A DNA stretch of 64,000 bases from Aerococcaceae bacterium (GCA_030525795.1 JAUNEB010000002.1:62001-126000); one strand, 5' to 3'; shown: positions 46,716 to 57,855, numbered from the stretch's first letter. The notes: generated by a model not told the origin, from the sequence alone. A program made the numbers and translations.

Positions 46716-46889
46716 TTAAAACTTTCTTTTACGAGCTGCTTCTGATTTCTTCTTGCGACGAACACTTGGTTTCTCATAAAACTCGCGTTTACGAGCCTCT
46801 CTTAAAGTACCTGTTTTAGAAACGTTACGCTTAAAGCGACGAAGAGCGTCATCTAATGTTTCGTTATCACGAACTACTGTCTTAGACAT
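46716..46889 (-). CDS. rpsU: 30S ribosomal protein S21
   Basis: A 57-residue basic protein: begins [20 protein letters not shown], followed by [18 protein letters not shown] and a Lys/Arg-rich tail, matching bS21 throughout. ATG at 46889 with GGGAGGGG about 6 nt upstream, TAA at 46716. S21 helps base-pairing at the anti-Shine-Dalgarno region of the small subunit. Confidence 0.97.
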   Translation of the reverse strand: MSKTVVRDNETLDDALRRFKRNVSKTGTLREARKREFYEKPSVRRKKKSEAARKRKF

Positions 46890-46964
46890 CTGGTTCCCCT
46901 CCCTCTATGCTTTTAGTAACCTTTCGTGAGATGTACTACACCATCTACATAAAGTCCTTTCATT

Positions 46965-46992
46965 ATTATAGCAGAACTCACCCACTTTTCAA
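46965..46992 (-). promoter_or_regulatory. rpsU promoter
   Basis: TTGAAA (46987-46992), 16-nt spacer, TATAAT (46965-46970). Confidence 0.75.
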
Positions 46993-47027
46993 GTCTATTT
47001 TGTTAAAAAGGGGATTTTTTGTAGAAG

Positions 47028-48026
47028 TTAGTAAAATTCATCTAACCAAAACGGCACTTCGGCGATATGCTTGAAGTCGATTTCTTGTTGCCCTTTGATG
47101 CCATACTCCACTAAAAAATAATTTTCTAAATCAAACCCGTAATAAATAATATCGATTCCATAAACAGAAATCACAGGTAAAACGGGCGCATCCACCACTG
47201 CTAAATAGCGATGGCCATAAATGGGAATTAACTTCGGAGCCGAGGCCATCATCGCTTCGAGGGCTTGCCGTTTGGATACCATATCTTTAGGTTCTTGCCC
47301 CCATGATTCGTTCCAGACGATTTCTTCTATCGCATCCAAAACACCTTGATAAGGTGTGTCTAAACTCTCACGAATATACTGAATATTCTCAGGACTTTTA
47401 TCACGCCAATTATAGAAACGTCTTCCAATGGGTAATCCTGTTTGAAAAAACTGTCGCCAAGCTTCTGGAAACTCAATGTTGTATATACCTTCTAACTCTG
47501 TAATTTCTGCGTCGCTTAGACCTGGATCGATGGTTACATTGTGTCGGCGTAACACGTCAAATACTTCACTAAAATCATTTCTCGTTAAATCTCCTTTATC
47601 AAGCGCTTGGCGAATGCTTTCTGCGTTACTATAAACAGTATCGATAAGTTGCAAAGTGTCGGACAATAGCCCTAAATGATGTCCAATTCCGACTAATTGT
47701 GCATAAGTAGAATCGGGCGCCGGTGTAGATAATAGCCATTGTTGCGCTGCTTCAATCAATCCTTCACTGTATTGCTTGGCGGCTCCTAGCCCTGTGAGTT
47801 TTGCTAGCACGAATCGGTTAATCGCTTCTACATCTTGGAAATAGGTGATTCTGCCTGCCGCAAAACAATAGCCGTAATATTCTAGCGCCAACACATCAAA
47901 TAGCACATTATCTTGCAAATCCCAACGCGAATCTGCAATCAATCGCTCAAAAACATTCGACATATTTTTTTGGAATCCATCATGAAATTTTTGTTGATTT
48001 TTGCGATTTTTTAGCCATTGGAACAT
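47028..48026 (-). CDS. SMI1/KNR4 (SUKH) family protein with extra N-terminal domain
   Basis: A 332-residue soluble protein. Residues about 185-332 look like a SUKH domain (LSDAEITELEGIYNIEFPEAWRQFFQ, later PIYGHRYLAV and YGFDLENYFLVEYG). SUKH proteins often act as immunity proteins to secreted nuclease-type toxins. The N-terminal half (Trp, Gln and Leu rich, helical) is unrecognised. ATG at 48026 with AAGGAG about 11 nt upstream. No toxin gene is adjacent. Confidence 0.68.
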   Translation of the reverse strand: MFQWLKNRKNQQKFHDGFQKNMSNVFERLIADSRWDLQDNVLFDVLALEYYGYCFAAGRITYFQDVEAINRFVLAKLTGLGAAKQYSEGLIEAAQQWLLSTPAPDSTYAQLVGIGHHLGLLSDTLQLIDTVYSNAESIRQALDKGDLTRNDFSEVFDVLRRHNVTIDPGLSDAEITELEGIYNIEFPEAWRQFFQTGLPIGRRFYNWRDKSPENIQYIRESLDTPYQGVLDAIEEIVWNESWGQEPKDMVSKRQALEAMMASAPKLIPIYGHRYLAVVDAPVLPVISVYGIDIIYYGFDLENYFLVEYGIKGQQEIDFKHIAEVPFWLDEFY

Positions 48027-48042
48027 TTTATTTTCTCTCCTT

Positions 48043-48531
48043 TTATTGTCGGCATAATGTCTCAATCAACGCTGCTTGGTTCGGATATTGACCGATTAAG
48101 TCGTGGCGCTTCATAAGTTCAAAGTCTGCGAAGTCAGATCCCGGCGAAACCATGCAACTGACGAGTGCATAACCGTTTGGTGTATCGACCGTCGATCCGA
48201 AAATGGTGCCTTTTGGGACGACTGCTTGCAATTGTTCGCCGTTAGCAATACCCGTTCCTAAGCGGATGGCTTGATACGTGCCGTCTGGCATCAATAAGTG
48301 GACGGTCAGCGCGTTACCCGCATGAAAATACCACACTTCGTCTGACTTTAGGCGGTGAAAATGCGACGGATTGCCTTCTTCCAACAAAAAGTAAATGCTC
48401 GTATATAAGGCGCGCGCATTGCCTTCTTCGTTCGTGATGACTGTGTCAGATTTGAGAATTTCGCGGTAGTAGCCACCTTCGATGTGCGGCTGTAATTCTA
48501 ATTGCTCAATCCATTGCTGTTTATTTGGCAT
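48043..48531 (-). CDS. Cupin DUF985 family protein
   Basis: A 162-residue cupin: LQPHIEGGYYREI N-terminus, then SIYFLLEEGNPSHFHRLKSDEVWYFHAG (His/Glu metal site), VVPKGTIFGSTVD and LVSCMVSPGSDFADFEL are typical of cupin_5/DUF985. Biochemical function unknown. AAGGAG region present; cotranscribed with the SUKH gene. Confidence 0.88.
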   Translation of the reverse strand: MPNKQQWIEQLELQPHIEGGYYREILKSDTVITNEEGNARALYTSIYFLLEEGNPSHFHRLKSDEVWYFHAGNALTVHLLMPDGTYQAIRLGTGIANGEQLQAVVPKGTIFGSTVDTPNGYALVSCMVSPGSDFADFELMKRHDLIGQYPNQAALIETLCRQ

Positions 48532-48629
48532 AATCTCTCTCCTTTATGTTAAGTTATTTGTCGATAATATCATGTTATGATAAACTAATAGAAAACGCAA
48601 TCATTTTGTTTTAGAAAGGAAGGTTTGTT

Positions 48630-48872
48630 GTGTTGATAATTGCTTCAATGTTTTCGTGTACGGCGATGTTGTTAATGGCACTTGGGAGCGAGTACGGGTT
48701 TAGGTTGATTGATATTTTTATCATTGATAATGTTGGCCCAGATGCGATTATTATGAATTATCCGCTCACGCATGTTATATTGCCACTCATTCGGATTTGC
48801 TTAATCATTGCGATTTGGTGTTGTTATTGTCATTTCAAACCGCGTAAAAAACATAAACAGGATTCTGCTTAA
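48630..48872 (+). CDS. Small membrane protein of unknown function
   Basis: An 80-residue protein with two hydrophobic segments (residues about 2-20 and 47-66) and a Lys/Arg-rich cytoplasmic end. GTG start at 48630 with GAAAGGAAGG upstream; ends in a terminator stem. Not recognised; the ribosome binding site and terminator suggest it is real. Confidence 0.5.
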   Translation: MLIIASMFSCTAMLLMALGSEYGFRLIDIFIIDNVGPDAIIMNYPLTHVILPLIRICLIIAIWCCYCHFKPRKKHKQDSA

Positions 48873-48890
48873 TGAGAATCCTGTTTTTTT
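48855..48890. terminator. Terminator between small membrane gene and zur
   Basis: AAACAGGATTCT pairs with AGAATCCTGTTT around an 8-nt loop, followed by T5; A-rich on the other side. Confidence 0.8.
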
Positions 48891-48896
48891 GTGTGA

Positions 48897-49361
48897 TTAT
48901 TTTTTGCAGTTGGCGCATTTTCCAAAGACTTCAAAGCGATGCCATTCGACTTCGACGCTGGATAAGTCGGTCTTGACGTGTTGCATTGGGCAGGCGTCAA
49001 GCGGAATCGTGTGTCCACATTGTGTGCAAATGAAATGATGATGGTGGTGATCATGGTCACAACTCCAGCAATTGATGCGGAACATTTGCTCGTTATTGTA
49101 TTCGGTTGCTTCCAATAACCCTTCTTCTACAAAATCGTAAATATTGCGATAAGTTGTGTTGTAACTCATCGTCGGATAATCTGCACTCAAGCGGTCGTGA
49201 ATGTATTTTGCACTTAAGTAACGTTGATTTTCGGCAAACAAGCGCAAAATTTCTTCGCGTTTTTTAGTCATTTTGAAGCCAGACGCTTTGAGTTGTTGTA
49301 AGCCGCGACTAACAATTTCATCGGGTGTCGGGTCGTGATGACAGTGATGTTCGTGAGCCAT
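48897..49361 (-). CDS. zur: Fur family regulator, likely zinc repressor Zur
   Basis: A 154-residue Fur-family protein. The wing/DNA helix is KKREEILRLFAENQRYLSAKYIHD; the metal site DHDHHHHHFICTQCGHTIPLDACPM and the C-terminal VFGKCANCKK match Bacillus Zur closely (CxxC structural zinc). Unusually, it has an N-terminal His/Cys segment (HEHHCHHD). Zinc-bound Zur would bind the two boxes at 21.7 kb. It lies 11 nt before nfo in the same strand. Confidence 0.85.
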   Translation of the reverse strand: MAHEHHCHHDPTPDEIVSRGLQQLKASGFKMTKKREEILRLFAENQRYLSAKYIHDRLSADYPTMSYNTTYRNIYDFVEEGLLEATEYNNEQMFRINCWSCDHDHHHHHFICTQCGHTIPLDACPMQHVKTDLSSVEVEWHRFEVFGKCANCKK

Positions 49362-49372
49362 GCCGTTTCCTC

Positions 49373-50266
49373 CTATCGTTGGTGCATGATGTCTTGCATT
49401 AAGTTGGGGTTGTATTGTTTTGCTTTGAGCATGCGAATTTCTTGTGTGTAAGGTGCAACTTTTTTGCCGTCTTCAAGTGTCACCCATGGTGTTTCCAAAA
49501 TTTTTGGGATGTGTTGCAGTTGTGTATGATGGACGATTTTGTTGAGGACTTCAAAGCCGATACTGCCTTCACCCAAATTGGCATGGCGGTCTTTATGGCT
49601 CTTGAATGGATTTTTGGAGTCGTTGATGTGTAACACTTTGAGGCGGTCGAGTCCAATTATTTTGTCGAATTCATTGAGCACACCGTCAAAATCATTGACA
49701 ATGTCATAACCCGCATCATACACGTGACACGTATCGAGTGTGACGGATAATTTTTCGTTGTGGGTGACGCCGTCAATCATGCGCGCAATTTCTTCAAACG
49801 TGCGTCCGAGTTCGGTGCCTTTTCCCGCCATCGTTTCTAACGCGATTTGTGGCAGTTGGTCAGCGGTAAGCACTTCATTGAGTCCACGAACGATTTGCGC
49901 AATGCCTACGTCAACGCCTTCGCCAACGTGTGAGCCAGGATGTAACGTAATTTGCTTGGCGCCAATCGCCGTTGTGCGTTCAATTTCTTGTCTCAAAAAA
50001 TCGCACGCAAATTCAAAATAGCCTTCTTTCGTTGTATTCGCTAAATTGATAATATAAGGCGCATGCACCGTAAAAAAGTCAAGCCCGTTTTCTTTCATAA
50101 ACGCGTAAGCTTCTTCGGTTTTGAAAGTGGCAATGTCTTTGCGTACGGTATTTTGCGGGGCGCCCGTATAAACCATAAAGACGCTAGCGCCGTAAGAGGC
50201 GGCTTCTTTCGCCGATCCTAGCAGCATGTCTTTGCCGCTCAGTGAAACGTGTGAACCTAAAAGCAT
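49373..50266 (-). CDS. nfo: Endonuclease IV (AP endonuclease)
   Basis: A 297-residue TIM-barrel enzyme that cleaves at abasic sites in base-excision repair. [45 protein letters not shown] and [22 protein letters not shown] carry the three-zinc ligands. 4 nt downstream of aspS. Confidence 0.96.
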   Translation of the reverse strand: MLLGSHVSLSGKDMLLGSAKEAASYGASVFMVYTGAPQNTVRKDIATFKTEEAYAFMKENGLDFFTVHAPYIINLANTTKEGYFEFACDFLRQEIERTTAIGAKQITLHPGSHVGEGVDVGIAQIVRGLNEVLTADQLPQIALETMAGKGTELGRTFEEIARMIDGVTHNEKLSVTLDTCHVYDAGYDIVNDFDGVLNEFDKIIGLDRLKVLHINDSKNPFKSHKDRHANLGEGSIGFEVLNKIVHHTQLQHIPKILETPWVTLEDGKKVAPYTQEIRMLKAKQYNPNLMQDIMHQR

Positions 50267-50270
50267 GTAT

Positions 50271-52037
50271 TTACTCCTTTTCTTGTTGGACGGCCAAGTG
50301 CAATTCGTCTAATTGAGCTGGTACGACGTAGCTTGGCGCTTGTGTAAACGTATCAGCACCGCGACCATTTTTTGGAAAGGCGATGACTTCGCGAATGTTT
50401 GGTTCGTTCGCCAAAATCATGACGAGGCGGTCTAAGCCGAGCGCCAATCCACCGTGCGGTGGGAAGCCGTAATCGAATGCATCTAATAAAAAGCCGAATT
50501 GTACTTGTGCTTCTTCTGGCGAAAATCCGAGCAACTCAAACATTTGCTCTTGCATATCGCGCGTGTAAATCCGCACGGAACCGCCACCGATTTCGTAGCC
50601 GTTGAGCACAATGTCGTAAGCTTGTGCGAGTGCTTCAGCAGGATTTGCTTTTAATGCGGCAACATCTGGATTTTGTGGCGACGTGAACGGATGGTGCATG
50701 GCAACATAGCGGCCTGCTTCTTCGTCGTATTCGAATAGCGGCCAGTCGGTTACCCATAAGAATGCGAGTTCATTTTCATCGAAAAGTTGGTGGGTTTTGG
50801 CTAAGTTGACGCGCAATTCGCCTAAAGCGGCTGCGACAACGGATGGCTGATCTGCTACAAAGAAGAGCATATCGCCGTCTGTCGCGTCCATGCGCTCTAA
50901 TAAAACGCGCGTTGCTGTCTCGTCAAAAAATTTAGCAATCGGGCCATTTAAGCCGTCTGCGGTCACTTTGAGCCACGCTAGTCCTTTTGCGCCGTAAGGT
51001 TTGACAACTTCGGCTAATTCGTCAGCTGTTTTGCGTGTGTAAGCGTCTGCCTTGCCTTTCAAGTTGATGGCTTTCACTTGTCCGCCGTTTGCGACCGTTG
51101 AACTAAAGACGCTAAATTCTGATGTCGCGGCAAACTCCGATAAGTCGACCAACTTCATGTCGAAACGAATATCAGGCTTGTCAACACCGTATTCGGACAT
51201 TGCTTGCGCGTACGTCATCGTTGGAAAATCCGCTAACTCAATGCCGCGTGTCGCCTGAACAATCGCTTTGAGTAATCCTTCAACAATGGCTTGGATTTCA
51301 GCTTGCGTCAAAAAACTCGTTTCTAAGTCGACTTGCGTAAATTCAGGCTGACGGTCGCCGCGCAAATCTTCGTCGCGGAAACAGCGGACAATTTGGTAAT
51401 AACGGTCAAAACCCGCGCCCATCAACAATTGTTTGAATAATTGTGGCGACTGTGGCAACGCAAAAAACTTCCCTGCTTCATGACGCGTCGGCACCAAATA
51501 ATCGCGCGCGCCTTCAGGCGTTGACTTCGTTAAGTAAGGTGTTTCCACGTCAATAAAGCCTGCCTCGTTCAAATAGTGACGGATAGTTTGCGTTACTTGG
51601 TGACGCAAACGCAAGTTGTTGAACATTTTTGCGCGACGAAGGTCTAAGAAACGGTGGCGTAAACGCAATTCTTCTTGCACTTCTGTTTTGCCGTCAATTT
51701 CAATCGGTGGCGTTTTTGCCGTCGCTAGAATCGTCAACTGCTTAGCAACCAATTCATAACGTCCTGTAGCTAAACGGTCACTAATTTGGTTTTCGTCGCG
51801 TTCTTTTAGTTCGCCCGTTACTTCAATAACGAATTCGCTGCGCAAACTTTCTGCTAACGCCATGTCATCTTGCATCAAATTCGCATCAAACACGACTTGA
51901 CAAATACCTTCTCTATCGCGCAAATCCACAAAAATTAAGCTTCCTAAATCGCGGCGTTTTTGTACCCAACCTTGCAACGTAATTTCTTGATTCAAATGTG
52001 TGGCGTTTACGTGTCCACAATAAGTTGTACGTTTCAT
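50271..52037 (-). CDS. aspS: Aspartyl-tRNA synthetase
   Basis: A 588-residue class IIb synthetase: OB anticodon domain ([20 protein letters not shown]), motif 2 ([20 protein letters not shown]), GAD domain and motif 3 ([11 protein letters not shown]). Three ATGs in a row (52043, 52040, 52037) follow AAGGAG; the third has 7-nt spacing. Shares the hisS T-box. Confidence 0.96.
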   Translation of the reverse strand: MKRTTYCGHVNATHLNQEITLQGWVQKRRDLGSLIFVDLRDREGICQVVFDANLMQDDMALAESLRSEFVIEVTGELKERDENQISDRLATGRYELVAKQLTILATAKTPPIEIDGKTEVQEELRLRHRFLDLRRAKMFNNLRLRHQVTQTIRHYLNEAGFIDVETPYLTKSTPEGARDYLVPTRHEAGKFFALPQSPQLFKQLLMGAGFDRYYQIVRCFRDEDLRGDRQPEFTQVDLETSFLTQAEIQAIVEGLLKAIVQATRGIELADFPTMTYAQAMSEYGVDKPDIRFDMKLVDLSEFAATSEFSVFSSTVANGGQVKAINLKGKADAYTRKTADELAEVVKPYGAKGLAWLKVTADGLNGPIAKFFDETATRVLLERMDATDGDMLFFVADQPSVVAAALGELRVNLAKTHQLFDENELAFLWVTDWPLFEYDEEAGRYVAMHHPFTSPQNPDVAALKANPAEALAQAYDIVLNGYEIGGGSVRIYTRDMQEQMFELLGFSPEEAQVQFGFLLDAFDYGFPPHGGLALGLDRLVMILANEPNIREVIAFPKNGRGADTFTQAPSYVVPAQLDELHLAVQQEKE

Positions 52038-52069
52038 CATCATTCTCCTTTTTATTTTTTTGTATGAAA

Positions 52070-53386
52070 TTATTCGCCTCTAAAATATTTGTCAATGACA
52101 GAGGTGTCGATTGTTTGGCGACGGAACTCGCCGATAAAGTCTTCTAACAATGTTTTGGCAGGAAGTGTTACTTGCTTGCCTGTTTCTTGATGTTTAAGTT
52201 GAACCGTTCCGTTGGCAACTTCTTCTTCGCCAACTGTCAACACTAACTTCGCATTCCCTTTTGCTGCGGCTTTAAATTGCGCTTTTAGACTGCGACCTAA
52301 GTAATCGCGGTCTGCAACTAGCCCGTCGCGGCGTGCTGCTTGCACTAATTGCAACGCTAATTGATTCGTCGCATCTCCCAATCCAATCACATACACATCG
52401 AGCGGTTCTTCTTCAGGGAGTTCGACTTCTTGTTGCTTGAGCAACAACATCAAACGTTCCATACCAATACCGAACCCAAAACTTGGTGTTTGCGGCCCAC
52501 CTAATTGTTCGACCAAGCCATCATAACGACCGCCACCACAAATCGTTGACTGCGCCCCAATTGACGCATCTTCTACCATAATTTCAAAAATCGTATCTTG
52601 ATAATAATCCAATCCGCGTACAACTAACGGATTCACTTTGAATGGAATGTCCAATGCCGTTAATAACGCCTGCACCGTTTCAAAATGTTCGCGACTTTCT
52701 TGCGATAAAAATTCCAAAATCGTCGGCGCATTCGCGACAATCGCTTTGTCTTTGGCATCTTTACTGTCCAACACGCGTAACGGATTATCTTGCAAACGGC
52801 GTCTTGAATCCTCACTTAACTGCTCTTGCAATGGCGTCAAATAATCAATCAAAGCTTGTCGGTACGCTTTGCGGTCTTCTGGTTTTCCAAGCGAATTGAT
52901 GTATAGCGTAATATTTTCGATACCTAATTCACTGAATAAATCCCACGCGAGCGCTATTGTTTCGACATCTGTTGCTGGATTGGTGCTTCCAAATACTTCT
53001 ACTCCGATTTGATGGAATTGGCGTTGGCGCCCTGCTTGCGGACGCTCATAACGGAACATCGGCCCTATATAATACACTTTATATGGCTTAGCGTGTTCTG
53101 GTCCGAACAACTTATGTTCCACATACGCGCGAACTACGCCAGCCGTTCCTTCTGGACGCAACGCCAAATGACGCTCTCCTTTATCATAAAAATCATACAT
53201 TTCTTTCGATACGACATCGGTTGTTTCGCCAACTGAACGCGCAAACAATTCATACGCCTCAAACATTGGCGTTCTCAACTCTTTGAATTGATAGCTGTCA
53301 AAAATCGCACGCGCTGTATCTTCTACATATTGCCACACACCGCTTTCCACTGGTAAAATATCTTCTGTTCCCTTTAATTTTTGCAT
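52070..53386 (-). CDS. hisS: Histidyl-tRNA synthetase
   Basis: A 438-residue class IIa synthetase: motif 1 ([17 protein letters not shown]), motif 2 ([25 protein letters not shown]), His-A motif [14 protein letters not shown], and GGGRYDGL; anticodon domain at the C-terminus. The ATG at 53386 is set by AAAGGAG; a GTG further upstream overlaps it. Confidence 0.97.
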   Translation of the reverse strand: MQKLKGTEDILPVESGVWQYVEDTARAIFDSYQFKELRTPMFEAYELFARSVGETTDVVSKEMYDFYDKGERHLALRPEGTAGVVRAYVEHKLFGPEHAKPYKVYYIGPMFRYERPQAGRQRQFHQIGVEVFGSTNPATDVETIALAWDLFSELGIENITLYINSLGKPEDRKAYRQALIDYLTPLQEQLSEDSRRRLQDNPLRVLDSKDAKDKAIVANAPTILEFLSQESREHFETVQALLTALDIPFKVNPLVVRGLDYYQDTIFEIMVEDASIGAQSTICGGGRYDGLVEQLGGPQTPSFGFGIGMERLMLLLKQQEVELPEEEPLDVYVIGLGDATNQLALQLVQAARRDGLVADRDYLGRSLKAQFKAAAKGNAKLVLTVGEEEVANGTVQLKHQETGKQVTLPAKTLLEDFIGEFRRQTIDTSVIDKYFRGE

Positions 53387-53403
53387 CTTTTTCACTCCTT
53401 TAT

Positions 53404-53630
53404 AAAAATAAAGACACGCCCCGACAAAGTCATAGGACGTGTTTAACTAACGTGGTACCACCTAAATTCATGACACATTGTGCCATCTCTATCGTCTTAA
53501 CGCGACTCGTACGGTATCACTTTGCATGATACATCTCCGTAGTGTCTTCGCCTTGCGGTGCTTTCTTTCAGCCAAAGGAAAGCTCTCTAAGTACGTGCAG
53601 GTTACTTGTCTACTTCATTGATTGGAATCT
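53404..53630 (-). ncRNA. T-box riboswitch upstream of hisS-aspS
   Basis: TGGTACCACG (from 53460), AGAGAGC, GGCTGAAAG and terminator ACACGTCC...GGGCGTGT with TTTATTTTT. The specifier region reads GGCGAAGACACTACGGAG: GAC (Asp) is in the aligned position and CAC (His) overlaps it by one base. This fits an operon of both synthetases. Confidence 0.9.
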
Positions 53631-53660
53631 ATTTTACCGAATTTACCTCAACATTGTCAA
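53631..53660 (-). promoter_or_regulatory. hisS T-box promoter
   Basis: TTGACA (53655-53660), 18-nt spacer, TAAAAT (53631-53636). Confidence 0.72.
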
Positions 53661-53693
53661 GACTTTTCATTTGTGTTACAACGCCAAATTTTC

Positions 53694-53723
53694 TTGAACT
53701 TTATCATCTGCTTTGCGTATAAT
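53694..53723 (+). promoter_or_regulatory. Amidase promoter
   Basis: TTGAAC (53694-53699), 18-nt spacer, TATAAT (53718-53723). Confidence 0.7.
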
Positions 53724-53752
53724 AAAATAGAGATTTACTAAAGGAGTTAATT

Positions 53753-55087
53753 ATGAATTTTTCTGTTTTTTTGCGTACGATTGGTTCGCGAAAATATTTT
53801 CCACCGATTGCGACGCTATTATTAATTGCGCTATCTGTGATGAGTTTGTCACTACTATTTTCATCTGAAACATTAACGCTCCAAAAAGAAGAAGTGACGC
53901 TGCGTGTTGCACCTGCTACCAACAGCGTCGCCTTACAAACCCTCAAAAAAAATCAATCCGTCCAAATTATTAAGGAAGAAAACGGCTGGTATTTTGTGCG
54001 CTTAGACGGCAAAACAGAAGGTTGGATTCCCATTTGGCTATTAGAAAGCAAAACGCTCCATTCGGAACAAGATTTGTATGCGCAAATTTTGGTAGAAACT
54101 TCCGTTTATCAAAGCGAAAATGAATCCAGTCCCGTTATTGGTACTTTGCAAGTCGGCGATACACTCCCGATTATCGCTGAATCGGGTGGCTGGAGCAAAA
54201 TTACCTTTAACCATCAACCAGGTTTTGTGCGCACGCGCCTCATTCAACTCGTCAACAAGGACGCCATCCGAACACAATCTCCGTCCGCCGCCCAAAATGA
54301 CACGCAACAATTACAAGTCCGCTTGAGTAACCAAGCCTTTTTGAAAGAAGCCAATGCGGACGCGGATATTTTGTACACGATTAACTTCAATCAATTATTC
54401 AAATTGATTGATACCGTTCAAGTAGATGATGTCGAGTATTACTTGGCGGAAGATGAACGCGGGGTTCGCGGTTACTTGGACAGTCGCATTACTGCCAAAT
54501 TGAGCGATTCAGCCACTCATATGAATACGGCTAAAGTTGCTTCGCTCGATAAAGCTGTGATTGTTTTAGATGCGGGACATGGTGGCGAAGATCCAGGTGC
54601 CATCAACGAAGATCCTTACACTCAAGAAGACCAAATTGCTTTGTCAACGACTTTGGCGCTCCAAACTTTACTGGAAGCTGAAGGAGCAACGGTTATTTTG
54701 ACACGCGCAGACAATAGCACCGTTTCTTTAGAAGAGCGCGTTGACCTTAGCGAGGCGTACGGCGCGGATGCGTTTATTAGTATTCACTATGACAATGCTG
54801 CAGATGTTGAGTGGTCTGGTACAACGAGTTACTACTACCATGAAGCCGACTATCATTTAACCAACCAAGTCAATATGGAACTAGCTAAGCTGTCGATGCA
54901 TAACAACGGCGTTCGTTTTGGTAATTTCCAAGTGCTCCGTGAAAATGATCAGCCAAGTATTTTGTTGGAATTGGGATACATGAGTAACGCGAACGATGTT
55001 GCCGTCATTCGTACAGAAGAATATCAACAAACCGTCGCTAAAGCCATTGTCGCTGGTTTGAAAAACTACTTCAATCAACCACAATAA
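53753..55087 (+). CDS. SH3-domain N-acetylmuramoyl-L-alanine amidase
   Basis: A 444-residue exported cell wall hydrolase. N-terminal membrane anchor or signal (about 18-37), three SH3b-like domains (about 44-98, 107-165, 185-250), then Amidase_3 (about 268-440): zinc ligands in VLDAGHGGEDPG, Glu in TQEDQIALS, His in ISIHYDN, catalytic Glu in LLELGYMSN. Cleaves the amide between MurNAc and the stem peptide. AAAGGAG before ATG. Confidence 0.93.
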   Translation: MNFSVFLRTIGSRKYFPPIATLLLIALSVMSLSLLFSSETLTLQKEEVTLRVAPATNSVALQTLKKNQSVQIIKEENGWYFVRLDGKTEGWIPIWLLESKTLHSEQDLYAQILVETSVYQSENESSPVIGTLQVGDTLPIIAESGGWSKITFNHQPGFVRTRLIQLVNKDAIRTQSPSAAQNDTQQLQVRLSNQAFLKEANADADILYTINFNQLFKLIDTVQVDDVEYYLAEDERGVRGYLDSRITAKLSDSATHMNTAKVASLDKAVIVLDAGHGGEDPGAINEDPYTQEDQIALSTTLALQTLLEAEGATVILTRADNSTVSLEERVDLSEAYGADAFISIHYDNAADVEWSGTTSYYYHEADYHLTNQVNMELAKLSMHNNGVRFGNFQVLRENDQPSILLELGYMSNANDVAVIRTEEYQQTVAKAIVAGLKNYFNQPQ

Positions 55088-55091
55088 CTAC

Positions 55092-55127
55092 AAAAAGCTA
55101 ACAAGATTAGGTCTTGTTAGCTTTTTT
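55092..55127 (+). terminator. Terminator of amidase gene
   Basis: AAAAGCTAACAAGA pairs with TCTTGTTAGCTTTT around TTAGG, followed by T-run. Confidence 0.85.
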
Positions 55128-55157
55128 CGTTACATTTCAACAGTTATAGAAAATCGT

Positions 55158-55601
55158 TTAATGCTTACTTTCTAATAAAATTGTGACAGGGCCATCATTG
55201 ACAAGCGATACTTGCATATTGGCACCGAATTGTCCTGTGACTACTTCAAAACCTGCTTGGCGCAGCAATTCATTGAATTGATTATATAAGAATTCTGCTT
55301 GCTCAGGTCGCGCCGCTTCAATGAAGCTAGGGCGGTTCCCTTTAGTCGTATTCGCATAAAGGGTAAACTGGCTGACTGACAAAATTTGGCCACCGACTTG
55401 ATTGAGATCGAGGTTCATTTTGCCAGCGGAATCTTCGAATAGTCGCATTTGACTAATTTTACGGACACAATATTGCACATCGTCAAGGGTGTCGTCGTGC
55501 GTAATGCCAACTAATAATACGTAGCCTTTGTCGATTTGTGCGACGATATGACCTGCGATAGACACGCTACTTTCTAAGGCGCGTTGGATAACAACTTTCA
55601 T
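55158..55601 (-). CDS. dtd: D-aminoacyl-tRNA deacylase
   Basis: A 147-residue enzyme that frees tRNA from D-amino acids. The active-site motifs [17 protein letters not shown] and [11 protein letters not shown] are intact. 11 nt downstream of rel, a conserved Firmicute pairing. Confidence 0.96.
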   Translation of the reverse strand: MKVVIQRALESSVSIAGHIVAQIDKGYVLLVGITHDDTLDDVQYCVRKISQMRLFEDSAGKMNLDLNQVGGQILSVSQFTLYANTTKGNRPSFIEAARPEQAEFLYNQFNELLRQAGFEVVTGQFGANMQVSLVNDGPVTILLESKH

Positions 55602-55612
55602 AGGCTGCCTCC

Positions 55613-57820
55613 TTATTTGACACTGACGCGCATCACATCATACACGTCTGGAATGTTGCGTAATTTGACCATTAAGTCTTCCAACTGCGTCGTGTTTGAA
55701 ATGGCGACTTTTATGGTGATGGTTGCAACGCTTTGTTTATCGTCGACTTTCCCGTTGACACTGCGTAAATTTTTGACAGAGTGATTAACGACGTGCAACA
55801 CATCGTTGAATAATCCTGAGCGGTCAAAACCGATAATGCGTAATTCGCTTTCGTATTCCGACGACAATTGCGAGGTTTCTTCCCATTCTACTGCCATTGT
55901 ACGTTGCATTAAGTCTGTTTCGCCTTGCAAATTCGGACAGTCTTTGCGATGAACCGAAATCCCGCGCCCGCGCGTGACGTACCCGATAATGCTGTCGCCT
56001 GGAACAGGGTTGCAGCAACGACTCAAGCGAATCATCAAATTGTTCACGCCGCGCACAATAACGCCGTTTTCGTGTTGAATTTTTTGGACGGTTGGGGATG
56101 TTTTTTCTTGTTTGTTAGAACGTTCTTCTACATTTTTGTCGACTTGTTTGCGTTCGCGTTGTTCAACGAAATTCAAAATGGTTTGAATTCCAATTTCGCC
56201 GAGTGCGACCGCGGCATAAATATCAACCAAACTATTATAGTTGAAGCGTTCTAACAATTCTTTTTCGTTTTGTTTTTTTGTGAGAACTTTCAAGGCGTAC
56301 CCTTGTTCTTTCAATTCTTTTTCCAAAATTTCTTGGCCGCGCTCGCTATTTTTGTCGCGATCAAGCAGCTTGAAATAACGTTTGATTTTGTTGCGCGCTT
56401 TGCTCGTGAAAGTATATTTGAGCCAATCTCGGCTTGGCCCGCTCGAGTTTGGATTTGTCAAAATTTCGACAATGTCTCCGTTTTTGAGTTTGTAGTTTAA
56501 TGGAACAATTTTGCCGTTGACTTTGGCGCCAATGGTTTTGCTGCCGACTTCGGTATGGACATGGAACGCAAAGTCTAGCGGACCTGCGCCTTTTGGCAGC
56601 TCGAACACGTCACCTTGCGGCGAGAAAACGTACACTTGGTCTTTGAAGATGTCTTCTTTGACAAAATCCATAAATTCGCTCGCGTCTTTAGCGTCATCTT
56701 GCAACTCCACTAAATCTCTGAACCAATTCAATTGGCGTTTGATTTCGTCTTCTTCTTTAACTTGCGCTGTTTTGCCCTCTTTGTACGCCCAGTGCGCCGC
56801 AACCCCGTATTCGGCAACTTCGTGCATTTGGAAGGTGCGAATTTGGATTTCAACCGGCTTGCCGTAAGGGCCGATAACCGTTGTGTGAATGGATTGGTAC
56901 AAATTCGCTTTCGGCATCGCGATATAGTCTTTGAATCTGCCTGGCATCGGCTTCCATTTTGTATGAATCGCCCCTAAAACGGCGTAACAATCTTTAATCG
57001 TGTCGACTAAAACGCGAATCGCTAATAAATCGTAAATGTCGTCAAAAGCTTTATTTTGGTCGACCATTTTGCGATAAATGGAGTACAAATGTTTCGGACG
57101 GCCGTAAACTTCCGCTGGAATATCCAATTCTTTGACGGCTTCTTGAATGTCTTCGATTGTTTCTTGAATGTAAGTTTCGCGTTCTGTGCGCTTGCTTTTC
57201 ATTAAGTCGACGATGCGATAATATTCGGCTTCATTCGTGTAACGCAATGCGATGTCTTCAAGCTCCCATTTGATTAAATTCATCCCCAAGCGGTCGGCTA
57301 AAGGCGCGTACACTTCAATCGCTTCTTGTGATTTTTCAATTTGTTTGGAAGGCTTTTGGAATTTCATGGTGCGCATATTATGCAGGCGGTCCGCCAATTT
57401 AACAATAATAATGCGCATGTCTTTTGCCATCGCCAGCAACATTTTGCGATGGTTTTCGGCTAAGGCTTCTTCTTTACTTTGGAATTTGAATTTCCCGAGT
57501 TTCGTGACGCCGTCTACTAAAAAGGCAACTGTTTCCGAAAAATGTTCGGCGATATCTTCGAGTGTATAATCCGTATCTTCGACAACATCGTGCAAAAATC
57601 CTGTAGCAACTGTATCAGGATCCATGTGCAATTTTGCCAAAATCCCTGCAACTTGAATAGGGTGAACGATATACGCTTCTCCCGATAATCTTGATTGGTG
57701 CGCGTGTGCTTGCGTGGCAAAATCCAACGCTTTTTGGACGAATTGAATATTTTTGTCATTCATGTAAGTTGCGCATAAGTCAATAACTTCTTGCGCCGTC
57801 ATATCTTGCGTTCGTGCCAT
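55613..57820 (-). CDS. rel: Bifunctional (p)ppGpp synthetase/hydrolase Rel
   Basis: A 735-residue protein: HD hydrolase ([12 protein letters not shown]...[10 protein letters not shown], with [12 protein letters not shown]), synthetase domain ([37 protein letters not shown]), TGS domain ([27 protein letters not shown]), Zn-finger-type [17 protein letters not shown] and C-terminal ACT. HD residues intact, so both activities expected. ATG at 57820 follows GGGTGG. Confidence 0.96.
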   Translation of the reverse strand: MARTQDMTAQEVIDLCATYMNDKNIQFVQKALDFATQAHAHQSRLSGEAYIVHPIQVAGILAKLHMDPDTVATGFLHDVVEDTDYTLEDIAEHFSETVAFLVDGVTKLGKFKFQSKEEALAENHRKMLLAMAKDMRIIIVKLADRLHNMRTMKFQKPSKQIEKSQEAIEVYAPLADRLGMNLIKWELEDIALRYTNEAEYYRIVDLMKSKRTERETYIQETIEDIQEAVKELDIPAEVYGRPKHLYSIYRKMVDQNKAFDDIYDLLAIRVLVDTIKDCYAVLGAIHTKWKPMPGRFKDYIAMPKANLYQSIHTTVIGPYGKPVEIQIRTFQMHEVAEYGVAAHWAYKEGKTAQVKEEDEIKRQLNWFRDLVELQDDAKDASEFMDFVKEDIFKDQVYVFSPQGDVFELPKGAGPLDFAFHVHTEVGSKTIGAKVNGKIVPLNYKLKNGDIVEILTNPNSSGPSRDWLKYTFTSKARNKIKRYFKLLDRDKNSERGQEILEKELKEQGYALKVLTKKQNEKELLERFNYNSLVDIYAAVALGEIGIQTILNFVEQRERKQVDKNVEERSNKQEKTSPTVQKIQHENGVIVRGVNNLMIRLSRCCNPVPGDSIIGYVTRGRGISVHRKDCPNLQGETDLMQRTMAVEWEETSQLSSEYESELRIIGFDRSGLFNDVLHVVNHSVKNLRSVNGKVDDKQSVATITIKVAISNTTQLEDLMVKLRNIPDVYDVMRVSVK

Positions 57821-57855
57821 TTTTTCCACCCTTTCTCATTGTATGAATACTTTTT

